A stretch of 64,000 nt of DNA, taken from the NCBI RefSeq assembly GCF_001902145.1, contig NZ_MRST01000018.1:62001-126000 (forward strand). The letters run 5' to 3'. The notes beneath the pieces were generated by a model, which saw only the letters and a program-made list of their open reading frames with translations, did no database searches and had not been told where the DNA came from. Source of the stretch: Pseudomonas fluorescens (lineage in GTDB: Bacteria > Pseudomonadota > Gammaproteobacteria > Pseudomonadales > Pseudomonadaceae). Below are positions 44,965-54,403 of the stretch, piece after piece. The first letter of the stretch is position 1, and every line of letters starts with the position of its first letter. The position numbers were made by a program, and so were the translations under genes.

Positions 44965-47922
44965 TTAGAACTGCCAGTTCAGGCTCAAGCCCACGCCTTG
45001 GGTTTTCGCGCGCCCACCCAGTTGGCCGTTGTAATCCAGGTTGACCCGTGTCGATGCATTCAGCGCCAGGCTGGCCTGCACGCCCACCAGGGCGGCATCG
45101 CGCAGCAACGGTGCACTGCGCACCGCAAATGAAGGCCCGCCTGCGACAAACGCCAGGTGCTCTTCGGACTCCACTGCGGTCAGGCTGTGTTGCCAGCCCA
45201 ACGAACCGGACAACTCCAGTTGCTGATGGTCGTTGAGGGCCAGGGTTTTCAGGGCCCGTACGCCAAGGGTGCTGAGCATCGCATCACGCCGGTCGCTACC
45301 GCGTTCCAGGGCAGCGGCGTCGCCTTTTTCGTGGAAGGACTCGCTGTTCAGATGTACATAGGCCAGGTTGGCGAACGGCTCCAGGGCCACCGCTTGCAGG
45401 CGGATGCGGTACGCGGCTTCGGTGAAGACTTGCGCCGTGGTCGCGTCCAGCTTGGTTTTTTGCTTGCCGCTGACATCACCCCATTGCAGGTCGCGCTTAA
45501 CATCACCGCGATGCCAGCTGTAGGCACCGCCGACGCTCAGGCGCCAGTCACCCAGCTCGCGCCCGGCGTACGCGCCAAAGTGGTAGCTGTCGATGGACGC
45601 CGATGAATGGGTACCGCTGCCCATATTCAGTGAGCTGTCGCTGTAGCCGGCGACCACACCCACGCGGGTCTGCTCATCCAGCGCGCCATCCACACCGGCC
45701 AACAGGCCACCGATGGAGGTGGTGGAACCCGCCGTTTCAGTGCGGCTGTCGGTCTTGCCCCAGGCGCCCAGCGCCTTGAACCACAGGTTGCTTTCACCCG
45801 TCACTGGCACATGGCGCAGGCGCTCGCCCACGGCATTACGCAGTTGCAGGCTGTCGTTGATCAGCATCGCACCCACGGCGGGGTAGATTTCCCCGGACAG
45901 TTGCTGCAAGCCCTGCTGGGCCACGGCAACCGATTGCGACTGCAGCAGGCTTTCATACACCGGGTTGCCAGCGCCCAATTGCTCGGTGGCCGCCGCGACG
46001 TTTCGCTGGTTGCGGGTGGCGCCGACGCTGGCGAAGCTGGCGTCGTTGCGCCCGACATTCAGTTGCACGGCATTGGCGGCGTAGTCGAGGGTGCCACCGA
46101 GGAACAGGTAGTTGGGCAGCACTTGTCCGAACTGGCCCTGGATACCGCCCGCCGCCTCGAGAATCGAGTACTGGCGGCCAATCAGGCTTTGGGCCTCGCC
46201 CTGGCTGAGCAACGTGGGGCTGTTTTCCAGTGCCAGCGTGACGGTACCGCCGCCCAGAACCGCCTGGCCGCCAGCAACAATGCGGTCACTGCTGGTGGGC
46301 GTCAGCTCCACGGCATAGGTCGAGCCGGCGCCGAGGTTTACGTCCCCTGCCACTTGCAAGGTACCCACGGAATTGCCCGGGGCCACACGGCCGCCACTGT
46401 TTACCGACAACGCGGCGATACGCCCGGAACCGCCGAGGGTGCCGCTGCCATTCACCGTCACTGCCGAAGCCAGCGAGCCATTGACGGCCAACAGACCGCC
46501 GTTGACGAGGGTCGCGCCGCGATAGGTGCTGTCGCCGCTGAGCACAAGGCTGCCGGCACCGGCCTTGATCAGGCTGCCCTCGTACACGCGGTTGGCAGCG
46601 GCCTGGTCGCGGGCGTTGCCGATGGCGTAATCGGTCTGGTCCTGCTGGCTGGCAGTGGCGCCCACGCCGTTTTGCCAGCCCTTGTCGATCAGGGTTTGCT
46701 GCCAGGCGCTGCGCTCGGCGCGGTCCTCGGCCTGGCGCTGAAGCAGCGCCTGGTCGGAGATGCCATTGCTCCACACATCGCCCTGCCCGGCGGCCAGGTT
46801 CACCTCCATAGGCCCGAGCAATTGCCCCGGGCCATGCATCGCCCGGCCCAGGTCAGGCACACCCCAGCCAACGATCGCATTGGGCGCCTGGGTGATCGAG
46901 CCGTCGAGTTGCGTGGCGGTGGTCAACAGCACCTGCAACGCCTGCTCGTTGGTCATGTAGGGATAACGTTCCATCACCAGCGCCAACGCACCGGTGGCAT
47001 GGGGCGCCGACATCGAGGTGCCGGATTTGACGCCGTAACCGCCGTCGGGAATGGTGCTGTTGATCAACGCGCCCGGCGTGGAAATGCACCAGTATTTGGC
47101 GACGCCGCACTTGTTGTATTTCTGGTTATTGGCCTTGTCCAGCCCCGACACGGCAAGCCAGTGGCCTTCCAGTTCCGGCTGGAAATACGGCAAGGCCGAG
47201 CGCACGCTCGCGTTGGCATAGCCGCTGTTGCCGGCGCTGAACACGTTGATCACGCCGGCCTCGGCCACATCCGCTGCCGCGTCCAGCCAGGTGCCGCGGT
47301 TGTAATGCTGGGCGTACGCCGCGTGCATGTTGTCCAGGGTCTGGTAGCTGACGTCCTTGGGCTGGCTGCCCCAGCTGTTGTTGATGGCACGCACGCCGGA
47401 GTCCACCAGGGCGGTGTACACGGTCTTGAAGTATTTGGAGTCAGGGGTGGGGCCGAACAGGAAGCTGTCGTTGGCGTTGGTGTTGCCCACATAGACTTGC
47501 GCGTTGTAGGCCACGCCATGCATGCCCACGCCGTCACGGGCGGCGCCCATGGTGCCGGTGACGTGGGTGCCGTGGGAATCGTTGTTCGGGTTGAGCGCGC
47601 CCGTGGTGCTGAAGGCGCTGCCATCGACATAGGTGCCAGTGGCGGTGACCGGGTGGAAACGGTCTTTGGAGGCTTCGGGGTGATTGGCATCGAACCCTGA
47701 GTCCAGCGCGCCGATTTTCACGCCTTGGCCGCTGATCCCGGCGGCATAGGCTTCATCGGCCTTCATGCGGCCCAGGCCCCAGTCGCTCTGGTACTCGGCA
47801 GAGCGCCAGCTGGCGGGGTTACCCGGCTGGCCGGTCTCGGTGTATTGCGCCTGTGCCGCAACGGACAGCAAGAGCAAGGAACCTGCGGTGAAGGGCTTGA
47901 AACGCGGTGAATCGGTGATCAT
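44965..47922 (-). CDS. pspA: Subtilisin-type serine protease autotransporter (PspA/PrtA type)
   Basis: 985 residues from the ATG at 47922, GGGAG seven bases upstream; longer frames run into REPIN sequence. Signal peptide FTAGSLLLLSVAAQA. The S8 triad is Asp74 in GALDSGFD, His117 in DSHGTHVTG and Ser303 in SGTSMSAPHATG. The linker has SLVLSGDSTYRGATLVNGGL, and the translocator barrel ends GVGLSLNWQF. It shares long identical stretches of the stalk and barrel with pspB, so the two arose by duplication. Such enzymes degrade proteins at the cell surface or in the medium. Exported by the Sec and autotransporter route, not by the AprDEF exporter next door. Confidence 0.93.
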   Translation of the reverse strand: MITDSPRFKPFTAGSLLLLSVAAQAQYTETGQPGNPASWRSAEYQSDWGLGRMKADEAYAAGISGQGVKIGALDSGFDANHPEASKDRFHPVTATGTYVDGSAFSTTGALNPNNDSHGTHVTGTMGAARDGVGMHGVAYNAQVYVGNTNANDSFLFGPTPDSKYFKTVYTALVDSGVRAINNSWGSQPKDVSYQTLDNMHAAYAQHYNRGTWLDAAADVAEAGVINVFSAGNSGYANASVRSALPYFQPELEGHWLAVSGLDKANNQKYNKCGVAKYWCISTPGALINSTIPDGGYGVKSGTSMSAPHATGALALVMERYPYMTNEQALQVLLTTATQLDGSITQAPNAIVGWGVPDLGRAMHGPGQLLGPMEVNLAAGQGDVWSNGISDQALLQRQAEDRAERSAWQQTLIDKGWQNGVGATASQQDQTDYAIGNARDQAAANRVYEGSLIKAGAGSLVLSGDSTYRGATLVNGGLLAVNGSLASAVTVNGSGTLGGSGRIAALSVNSGGRVAPGNSVGTLQVAGDVNLGAGSTYAVELTPTSSDRIVAGGQAVLGGGTVTLALENSPTLLSQGEAQSLIGRQYSILEAAGGIQGQFGQVLPNYLFLGGTLDYAANAVQLNVGRNDASFASVGATRNQRNVAAATEQLGAGNPVYESLLQSQSVAVAQQGLQQLSGEIYPAVGAMLINDSLQLRNAVGERLRHVPVTGESNLWFKALGAWGKTDSRTETAGSTTSIGGLLAGVDGALDEQTRVGVVAGYSDSSLNMGSGTHSSASIDSYHFGAYAGRELGDWRLSVGGAYSWHRGDVKRDLQWGDVSGKQKTKLDATTAQVFTEAAYRIRLQAVALEPFANLAYVHLNSESFHEKGDAAALERGSDRRDAMLSTLGVRALKTLALNDHQQLELSGSLGWQHSLTAVESEEHLAFVAGGPSFAVRSAPLLRDAALVGVQASLALNASTRVNLDYNGQLGGRAKTQGVGLSLNWQF

Positions 47923-47951
47923 GTGCACACTCCCTATTATTGTTATTCCCC

Positions 47952-48052
47952 CTGTAGGAGCGAGCTTGCTCGCGAAGAACTCACTGGCACCGCGTATCGC
48001 CAGAATGTCCACGTCATCGTTGACGTTTTTCGCGAGCAAGCTCGCTCCTACA
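47952..48052. repeat. REPIN between pspA and aprF
   Basis: TGTAGGAGCGAGCTTGCTCG and CGAGCAAGCTCGCTCCTACA about 60 bp apart; the inner part holds CATCGTTGACGTTTTTCGCG, so it is inverted relative to the copies at 41548 and 44839. Its right end supplies the TAG stop of aprF (48050-48048). Confidence 0.93.
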
Positions 48053-49394
48053 GTTTTTTATCCGGGCCGAAGGCTTCGTCCACTTTGGCCAAGTCGGTGT
48101 CACGCAAGTTGCCCGCGTAGTAGTGCAATTTGGTCCAGGCCATCAAGTAGTCATAACGCGCCTGGGCCAGGTCGCGGCGGGTGCTGTACAGCTGCTGTTC
48201 GGCGTTCAGTGCGTCGAGGTTGACGCGCTCGCCGCCGAGAATGCTTTGCCTGGTCGACACCACCAGCGCCTCGGCGGATGCCAGCGCTTTCTGATAGGCG
48301 CGCAACTTGCTCACGCCTGACAGGCATGCGCTGAACTGGCGACGCAGTTCGATCAGGGTTTCGCGGGTCTTGCCTTCCAGCTCGTACTCGGCCTGCTCCA
48401 TCGCGCGGCTGGCCTGGCGGGTGGAAGCCGAGATACCGCCACCGGCATACAGCGGCATGCTCACTTCGACGCCGATGGTGTTGGTGTCGTAGCGCTGGTT
48501 ATAGGTGTTGCCGCTGTCGGACTCCTGCTTGCGCGAGGTGGCATACGCGGTGATTCTGGGCAAATGCCCGGCGCGGTTGCGTTCCACTTCATAGCGCGCC
48601 ACTTCCAGGGACTGGCGCTGCGAAGCCAGCACCGGGTTGTTGGTCAGCGCCAACTCATGCCAGGTGTCGTAGTTGGCCGGGGTCAGGGTGAACGCGGCAA
48701 AGCTCTGGTTCAGCGGTGCCAGGTCGTTGATGTTGACGCTTTGCACGCCGATCAACGCGCCCAGCTCCCGGAGTGAGGCGTCCTGCTCATCCAGGGCCTG
48801 GATCTCTTCGGCGGTGGCCAGTTCGTAGCGCGACTCGGCTTCAAGGATATCGGTGCGGGTGCCCTCGCCTTGCTGGAACAGGTGCCGGTTCTGCTGGAAC
48901 TGTTGTTCGAACGCCTTCTTCTTGGCCCTGGCAATATCGATCTGGTCCTGGGCAAACAGTGCCTGGGTGTAGTAGCTCAACACCCGCACCAGCAACGCCT
49001 GGCTCTTGTCGCGAAAGCTTTCATCGGCGAACAGCGCCTGGGCTACGCCCTTGCGGTAGTTGGCATAGGCTTCGTAATCGAACAGCGGCTGTTGCAGGCT
49101 GAAGGTGGAACCGTAGCTGTTGTAGTTGCGGTCGTCGCGGTAACTGCCGCCGCGCCCGTCAGGCAGGTGCGCTTCGGAGTTGTTGCGGCCCTTGTTGTAG
49201 TTGTAGGACAGCCGCGGCAGCAAGCCGGCGCGGCCAATGGTGCGGTTTTCCAGGCCGGCGTCGCGCTCCTTGATGGCGCCCAGGAACACCGGGTCGTTGC
49301 GCAGCGCTTGCTCGTACACATCGAAGGGCCCCATGGCCGCCTGGGCACTGCCACACACCAATAACAGCGAAATGAACACTGACTTCATGCTCAT
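48048..49394 (-). CDS. aprF: AprF, TolC-type outer-membrane channel of the type I exporter
   Basis: 448 residues. Signal peptide MKSVFISLLLVCGSAQA; the start overlaps the aprE stop as ATGA (49394), though the second methionine at 49388 could also serve. The protein has the paired helical repeats of TolC-family proteins, including GRAGLLPRLSYNYNKGRNNS in the first half and NRAGHLPRITAYATSRKQES in the second. It forms the outer-membrane tunnel through which AprA and the lipase leave. The C-terminus FGPDKKL is followed directly by a REPIN whose first bases give the stop codon. Confidence 0.95.
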   Translation of the reverse strand: MSMKSVFISLLLVCGSAQAAMGPFDVYEQALRNDPVFLGAIKERDAGLENRTIGRAGLLPRLSYNYNKGRNNSEAHLPDGRGGSYRDDRNYNSYGSTFSLQQPLFDYEAYANYRKGVAQALFADESFRDKSQALLVRVLSYYTQALFAQDQIDIARAKKKAFEQQFQQNRHLFQQGEGTRTDILEAESRYELATAEEIQALDEQDASLRELGALIGVQSVNINDLAPLNQSFAAFTLTPANYDTWHELALTNNPVLASQRQSLEVARYEVERNRAGHLPRITAYATSRKQESDSGNTYNQRYDTNTIGVEVSMPLYAGGGISASTRQASRAMEQAEYELEGKTRETLIELRRQFSACLSGVSKLRAYQKALASAEALVVSTRQSILGGERVNLDALNAEQQLYSTRRDLAQARYDYLMAWTKLHYYAGNLRDTDLAKVDEAFGPDKKL

Positions 49395-50704
49395 TCCTCA
49401 GTCAACGCGGAGCCGGCGCGGTCCAGCAGCGGCTTGAACAGATAGTTGAGCAGCGAACGCTCGCCAGTGCGCACGAACATCTCGGCGGGCATGCCGGGCT
49501 TGATCACCAGGCCATTGAGTTTTTCCATCGCCGCCTCGCTGACGCTGGTGCGCAGCACGTAGTACGGCGCCCCGGTTTTTTCATCGAGCATCTGGTCGGC
49601 GGAGATCAGGCTGACTTCGCCCGGCACCCGTGGCGTGCGGCTTTGGTTGAAGGCGGTGAAGAGAATGTCGACCGGCAAGTGCGTGCCAACCTTGTCCACC
49701 AGGTGCACCGGTAGATGCCCTTCCACTTCCAGGCGCGTGCCCTGGGGCACGATCTCCAGCAGGGTTTCCCCGGCGCGCACCACGGCGCCTTCGGTGTGCA
49801 CGCTGAGGTTGACCGCGATGCCATCGGCCGGCGCGTTGATCTCGCTGTGTTGCAGGTTGAAACCGGCGGAGGTCAGTTGTTGCTCAAGGGTCAGGCTGCG
49901 CAGCTGCGCGTCGGCCAGTTGGCTGCGCACTTCCTTTTGATATTCCTCGCTGTGTTGCTGCAATTTGAGCCGCGACTCGACAATACCTTGCTCTATCCGG
50001 CCGCTTTCTCCCGCGTTTTGCGCCAGGTCTTGCTGCACCTGGGACAACTGCCGCTGGTAGTCCATCAGCCGGTTGCGCGGGATATAGCCGTTGTCGGCCA
50101 AAGGTTGCAGGTTGCTCAGTTGCGCGCGCAGGGATTGGGCCTGGGCGGTCAAGTCACTGCGGGCACGGCGCATACCGCTCAACTGCGAGGTAGCGCCTTC
50201 GATGCTGGCACGGATCCCGGCTTGTTCACGGGCGAAAGCGTCGCGACGGCTGCTGAACAACTGGCGCTGGCCTTCGAGCACCAGCATCAGGGCCGGATCG
50301 GGATTGGCGCTCAGTTCTGCGGGAAAGGTAATGCCGGGCAGGTTGTCACGCTCGCTCTGCCAGCGCGCCACACTGGCCCAGGCCATGCGGTACTGGGCTT
50401 GCAGCGATTGCACATCGGCCTGGTTCTGGGTCTGGTCAAGACGGAACAGCGGCTGGCCTTGCTTGACCAGTTCGCCCTCTTTTACCAGGATGCGGCTGAC
50501 CACGCCGGGGCTGAAGGTTTGTACCGCCTTGCGCTTGCCCGACACCACCACGGTGCCTTGTACCGGGATGCCCTGGTCCAACGGTGCAAGGCTGGCCCAG
50601 AGGAAAAACCCACCGGCACCGACAAGGGTCATCACCCAGCCCATTTTTACGAAAAAGCCGGCATCGCGTTCTTTGATTTGAGGTTCAACGGTAAGGCTGC
50701 TCAT
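49391..50704 (-). CDS. aprE: AprE, membrane-fusion protein of the type I exporter
   Basis: 437 residues. One membrane segment near residues 22-44 (MGWVMTLVGAGGFFLWASL), then a lipoyl-type half (VPVQGTVVVSGKRK is not fully conserved here; the sequence is IPVQGTVVVSGKRKAV), a long coiled coil of about 200 residues, and the closing half INAPADGIAVNLSVHTEGAV followed by a beta domain typical of HlyD/PrtE proteins. It bridges AprD in the inner membrane and AprF in the outer membrane. Start and stop both overlap the neighbours (ATGA), so the three exporter genes are translationally coupled. Confidence 0.95.
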   Translation of the reverse strand: MSSLTVEPQIKERDAGFFVKMGWVMTLVGAGGFFLWASLAPLDQGIPVQGTVVVSGKRKAVQTFSPGVVSRILVKEGELVKQGQPLFRLDQTQNQADVQSLQAQYRMAWASVARWQSERDNLPGITFPAELSANPDPALMLVLEGQRQLFSSRRDAFAREQAGIRASIEGATSQLSGMRRARSDLTAQAQSLRAQLSNLQPLADNGYIPRNRLMDYQRQLSQVQQDLAQNAGESGRIEQGIVESRLKLQQHSEEYQKEVRSQLADAQLRSLTLEQQLTSAGFNLQHSEINAPADGIAVNLSVHTEGAVVRAGETLLEIVPQGTRLEVEGHLPVHLVDKVGTHLPVDILFTAFNQSRTPRVPGEVSLISADQMLDEKTGAPYYVLRTSVSEAAMEKLNGLVIKPGMPAEMFVRTGERSLLNYLFKPLLDRAGSALTEE

Positions 50705-52452
50705 GCGCCTGGATTCCTTCCGGCCTGGTACTGACGACTGAAACTGACGCCGGTTTTTTCTTTCGGCGCTTCCTGCTGCCCGGACAACGCCCGTAGCACC
50801 TCCTGGCTGGGCCCGAACGCTTGCAACTGGCCTTCGCCGAGCACCAGCAATTTGTCGGCCTGGGCCAATGCCGAGGAGCGATGGGTGACCAGCACCACGC
50901 TGCTGCCCTGGGCTTTCATTTGCATGATGGCGCTGGCCAATGCGGCTTCGCCGACGGTGTCGAGGTTGGAGTTGGGTTCGTCCAGCACGATCAGGCGCGG
51001 CCCGCCGTACAGGGCGCGGGCCAGGGCCACGCGTTGTTTCTGGCCGCCGGACAAGCCACCGCCGTTGTCGCCCAGCACGGTGTCGTAGCCCTGGGGCAGG
51101 CGCAGGATCAATTCATGCACACCGGCCTGTTGCGCAGCCTTGACCACCAACTCCGGGTCGGCCTCGCGAAAGCGCGCGATATTGTCGGCGATGCTGCCGC
51201 TGAACAGCTCGATGTCCTGGGGCAAATAGCCGATATGCGGGCCGAGGTCGTCGCGGTTCCAGCGGTGAATATCCGCGCCGTCCAGGCGCACGGTGCCGGC
51301 CAGGGTCGGCCACACGCCCACCAGCACGCGGGCCAGGGTGGACTTGCCGGAGCCCGACGCACCGAGCACGCCCAGCACTTCACCGGCAGCCAGGTTGAAG
51401 CTGACCTGATGCAGGGTCGCCATGCGTCGCCCTGGCGGGCCGGCGCTGACCTGCTCGAAACTGACCTGTCCGTTGGGCGCCGGCAAGGCCATGTGCTCGA
51501 CCTCTGGCGGGAATTCACGCAGCAGTTCGTCGAGGCGCTGGTAGGCCAGCTTGGCCGAGCTCCATTGCTTCCATACCGCAATCAATTGGTCGATGGGGCT
51601 GAGTACGCGGCCCATCAAGATGGAGCCTGCGATCATCATCCCGGCGGTCATGTCGCCCTTGATCACCAGGTAGGCGCCCAGGCCCAGTACCAGCGATTGC
51701 AGGCACAGACGCAGGGATTTGCTTAAGGAGGTGATGATCGAACCGGTGTCGCTGGCTGTGTTCTGGAGGCCCAGAAACTGTGAATGCACCCCGAACCAGC
51801 GCTGGCGCAGCGCGCCGAGCATGCCCATGGCCTGGATGGTTTCGGCGTTGTGCAGATGGCTGGTGGCCAACTGGGTCGACTGCTGAGAAAACACACTCGC
51901 CTCGCCCAACGGCTTTTTGGTCAGGTATTCATTCAGGCACGCCAGTGCAATCAACAGCACTGCGCCGGCCGTGGCCAGCACGCCGAGCCAGACGTTGAAC
52001 AGGAAAATCACAAACAGGTAGATCGGGAACCACGGCGCATCGAAAAACGCGAACAGCGCCGGCCCCGTGATAAATTGGCGCAGAGCGGTCAGGTCGCCCA
52101 AGGATTGCCCGGCGTGCCCCTGGCCGCGCTGCAGGTTGCGTTCGAACGCGGCTTTGTACACGCGCAAGTTGAAACGTCGCTCCAACTGGCTACCAATGCG
52201 GATCACGATAAAGCTGCGCACCACTTCCAGCAGGCCAATAAACGCAAAGAAGCCCACGACCATCAGCGTCAACATCACCAGGGTGGTTTCATTCTGGGAG
52301 GACAACACACGGTCATACACTTGCAGCATGTAAATCGAGGGCACCAGCATTAATAGGTTAATCAATGCCGTGAAACAGCCAACGCTGATCAAAATACTCT
52401 TGTATTCACCCAGCGCCCTGAACAAGGGCGCCACCCCATGGGACTTCGCCAT
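50701..52452 (-). CDS. aprD: AprD, ABC-transporter ATPase/permease of the type I exporter
   Basis: 583 residues from the ATG at 52452 (MAKSHGVAPLF), which fits the usual family length; the frame extends 66 bp further without a better start. Six predicted membrane helices (for example ILISVGCFTALINLLMLVPS) are followed by an ATPase domain with Walker A GASGSGKSTLAR, signature LSGGQKQRVALARAL and Walker B RLIVLDEPNSNLD. It has no C39 peptidase domain, as expected for RTX protease exporters. It powers export of AprA and the lipase, recognising their C-termini. Confidence 0.96.
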   Translation of the reverse strand: MAKSHGVAPLFRALGEYKSILISVGCFTALINLLMLVPSIYMLQVYDRVLSSQNETTLVMLTLMVVGFFAFIGLLEVVRSFIVIRIGSQLERRFNLRVYKAAFERNLQRGQGHAGQSLGDLTALRQFITGPALFAFFDAPWFPIYLFVIFLFNVWLGVLATAGAVLLIALACLNEYLTKKPLGEASVFSQQSTQLATSHLHNAETIQAMGMLGALRQRWFGVHSQFLGLQNTASDTGSIITSLSKSLRLCLQSLVLGLGAYLVIKGDMTAGMMIAGSILMGRVLSPIDQLIAVWKQWSSAKLAYQRLDELLREFPPEVEHMALPAPNGQVSFEQVSAGPPGRRMATLHQVSFNLAAGEVLGVLGASGSGKSTLARVLVGVWPTLAGTVRLDGADIHRWNRDDLGPHIGYLPQDIELFSGSIADNIARFREADPELVVKAAQQAGVHELILRLPQGYDTVLGDNGGGLSGGQKQRVALARALYGGPRLIVLDEPNSNLDTVGEAALASAIMQMKAQGSSVVLVTHRSSALAQADKLLVLGEGQLQAFGPSQEVLRALSGQQEAPKEKTGVSFSRQYQAGRNPGA

Positions 52453-52552
52453 ATTAGTTATTTTTCCTTGCAGCGAATTACGCAAAAGGGTCACCCCTAC
52501 CGAGTAGGGTACGGCCACCTAATAAATCGAGTTCTATGCTTATAACTTTTAA

Positions 52553-52921
52553 TTAAGGCTTTCGTTGCAGCGTTACAACTTCGCCAGTTTTAGTGCGGGC
52601 TTGATAGTCGCCCTCTTTCTGGCGATTCAAATGGGTGATCCCCGAGCCTTCAGCGTTAAACAGCCAAATACCATCCGGCGTGGGCGACCACGTCAGCGGC
52701 TTGTCGCCCAGCCACTGCTCGACACAGGCAATATCGCCCTCCAGGGCATTGGCTTGCTCCACTAACTTGAGCGCGCACACCTGATCCTGCTGCTTCAGCT
52801 CCCACTGTCCGGCAAGCTGCGCGGCGGTGGGTAATACAAGACTGCTAGCCATTGCGTGGGCTCCTGCCGACACGAACAACACCTGCACAACACAGGCGAT
52901 CAAATGGGAAAAACGTGGCAT
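52553..52921 (-). CDS. inh: Periplasmic alkaline protease inhibitor (Inh/AprI)
   Basis: 122 residues from the ATG at 52921, with GGAG six bases upstream. A signal peptide (LIACVVQVLFVSAGAHA) directs it to the periplasm. The mature part is a small beta barrel with the family features LAGQWELKQQDQVCALKL and ACVEQWLGDKPLTWSPTPDG; the two cysteines should form the conserved disulfide. The N-terminal strand SLVLPTAAQLAG inserts into the AprA active site, protecting the cell from prematurely active enzyme. Located directly after aprA, from which it is separated by a hairpin. Confidence 0.94.
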   Translation of the reverse strand: MPRFSHLIACVVQVLFVSAGAHAMASSLVLPTAAQLAGQWELKQQDQVCALKLVEQANALEGDIACVEQWLGDKPLTWSPTPDGIWLFNAEGSGITHLNRQKEGDYQARTKTGEVVTLQRKP

Positions 52922-52939
52922 ATCCAACTCCAGCCTGGA

Positions 52940-52961
52940 GCGCGGCGCCGAAGCGCCGCGC
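52940..52961 (-). terminator. UUCG-capped hairpin between aprA and inh
   Basis: On the transcribed strand GCGCGGCGC-TTCG-GCGCCGCGC is a perfect nine-pair stem with a UUCG tetraloop, eight bases after the aprA stop codon. No T-run follows, so it probably acts as partial terminator or 3' stabiliser, leaving more aprA message than downstream message. The inh ribosome site comes right after it. Confidence 0.8.
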
Positions 52962-52969
52962 GCTTTACA

Positions 52970-54403
52970 TCAGGCTACGATGTCACTGGCAGCCGCCTGG
53001 CCAACGGTGGTGACGAAGAAATCCGCCGCGCCTTGCCCGGTGAAGTCCACGGCCAAGGTGCCCAGGTTGGTACCTGAGGCATAGGTCAGTACAGCATCGC
53101 CGGCATGCCCGGTAAATGCGTTGACGAAGGTCACGCCCGCACCCTTGGTGATACCGGACAGGTCGATCTTGTCCGAACCGGAGGTGAAGTCGAAGATCTT
53201 GTCCGCAGCCCCTGGCCGGGAATCCGAACTGGCACCGTACACAAAAGTGTCGCTGCCGGCGCCGCCCCACAGTTGGTCCGCACCGCCACCGCCGTAGATG
53301 AGATCGCTGCCGGCCCCGCCCTTGATGGTGTTGGCGACTTGGTTGCCAATGATCAGGTCGTTACCCGAACCGCCGAACGCGTTCTCGATGGTGACGCCCT
53401 TGGCGATGGACACGTTGCCCACCAGGCCGCCTACATCAGAGAACGAAGTGGCAGTGAGGTTGATCTTCTGGTTCTGGGTGAAACCGGAGAAGTCCAGGGT
53501 GTCGTTGCCGCCACCGTCCCATACCGAGAACACCAGCTTGTCGGCATTGGACGTGGCGCTGAGGAAATCACGCCCGGTGTTGGAGTTGAACCCATAGGTG
53601 GTGTCAGTGGCACGGGTGTTGAGGTTGGCACCGTAGAGCTTCTGGATCGCGGCGATGTCGTCGATCAGCGGGCCGGAAGCGTAAGCCTCGACGCCGCCTT
53701 TGCTGAAGTTCTGGTTGGTGTTGCTCTCGCTCCAGTAACTCATGAGGCTATAGCCACGCGTGTCCTGTCCATAGGTTGCGTCGTTATAGGTCGGGTTGCC
53801 GTTCCCGGCGTTGTAGTCGCCAGGGTGAGCCAGGCCCAGGGTGTGGCCGATTTCGTGGGTCAGGGTCTGCCGGCCATAGTTGTTCAGGTCCGGGGTCTTG
53901 TTCGGCGTGTAGCTGCTGTTGGTCAGGTACCACGAAGTGCCGTCGTAGCCTGCACCGGTACCGGGCAGGTAGGCGAAGGCCGCGGCGCCGTCCTGGCCGC
54001 TGCTGTAGTTGCCGAAGGTCATGTGGCCGTCACCGCCGGAAGCCTTTTCGGTAAAGGTCACGTTGGCAACATCCGCCCAGGATTGCATGGCCAGTGCGGC
54101 CTGTGCTTTCTGCTGGGTGTTGAATTGGCTGAACCCCGAGATGCCATGTTTGTTCATGGTGCTCTGGGTAGCCGAGGTGAGGAAGGTGTAGGTCAGATCG
54201 ATCTTGCCGTTGCCATCAAAGTCCCGGTACGCAGCACCATCCCGCAGCAGCTGGGTCGCTGCCTGGTCCACGGTGTAGGACGGTTTGCCATTGACCGTGA
54301 GGTTACCGCCACGGTCATACAAATGGCTGAAGCTATCGATTTGCGAGTAAGCAGTGCTGGCTTGCGCGGCAGATACAATAGCCTTGTCTTTTACTTTTGA
54401 CAT
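52970..54403 (-). CDS. aprA: AprA/AprX, extracellular zinc metalloprotease (serralysin)
   Basis: 477 residues; AAGGAAGT lies before the ATG. No signal peptide, as for type I substrates. The zinc site is [11 protein letters not shown] (His183, Glu184, His187, His193) with the Met-turn SLMSYWSE (Met222, Tyr224). RTX nonapeptides occupy about residues 345-390 ([32 protein letters not shown]), and the extreme C-terminus holds the export signal. It is a major caseinolytic exoenzyme of fluorescent pseudomonads, the heat-stable protease of milk spoilage. First gene of the operon; a leader hairpin lies about 40 bp upstream. Confidence 0.97.
   Translation of the reverse strand: MSKVKDKAIVSAAQASTAYSQIDSFSHLYDRGGNLTVNGKPSYTVDQAATQLLRDGAAYRDFDGNGKIDLTYTFLTSATQSTMNKHGISGFSQFNTQQKAQAALAMQSWADVANVTFTEKASGGDGHMTFGNYSSGQDGAAAFAYLPGTGAGYDGTSWYLTNSSYTPNKTPDLNNYGRQTLTHEIGHTLGLAHPGDYNAGNGNPTYNDATYGQDTRGYSLMSYWSESNTNQNFSKGGVEAYASGPLIDDIAAIQKLYGANLNTRATDTTYGFNSNTGRDFLSATSNADKLVFSVWDGGGNDTLDFSGFTQNQKINLTATSFSDVGGLVGNVSIAKGVTIENAFGGSGNDLIIGNQVANTIKGGAGSDLIYGGGGADQLWGGAGSDTFVYGASSDSRPGAADKIFDFTSGSDKIDLSGITKGAGVTFVNAFTGHAGDAVLTYASGTNLGTLAVDFTGQGAADFFVTTVGQAAASDIVA

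Noticed and set aside
41664..47922. PspA and PspB as substrates of the adjacent AprDEF type I exporter.
   Set aside because: Both have N-terminal signal peptides and C-terminal beta-barrels ending in phenylalanine, which define autotransporters; no RTX repeats or type I signal are present.
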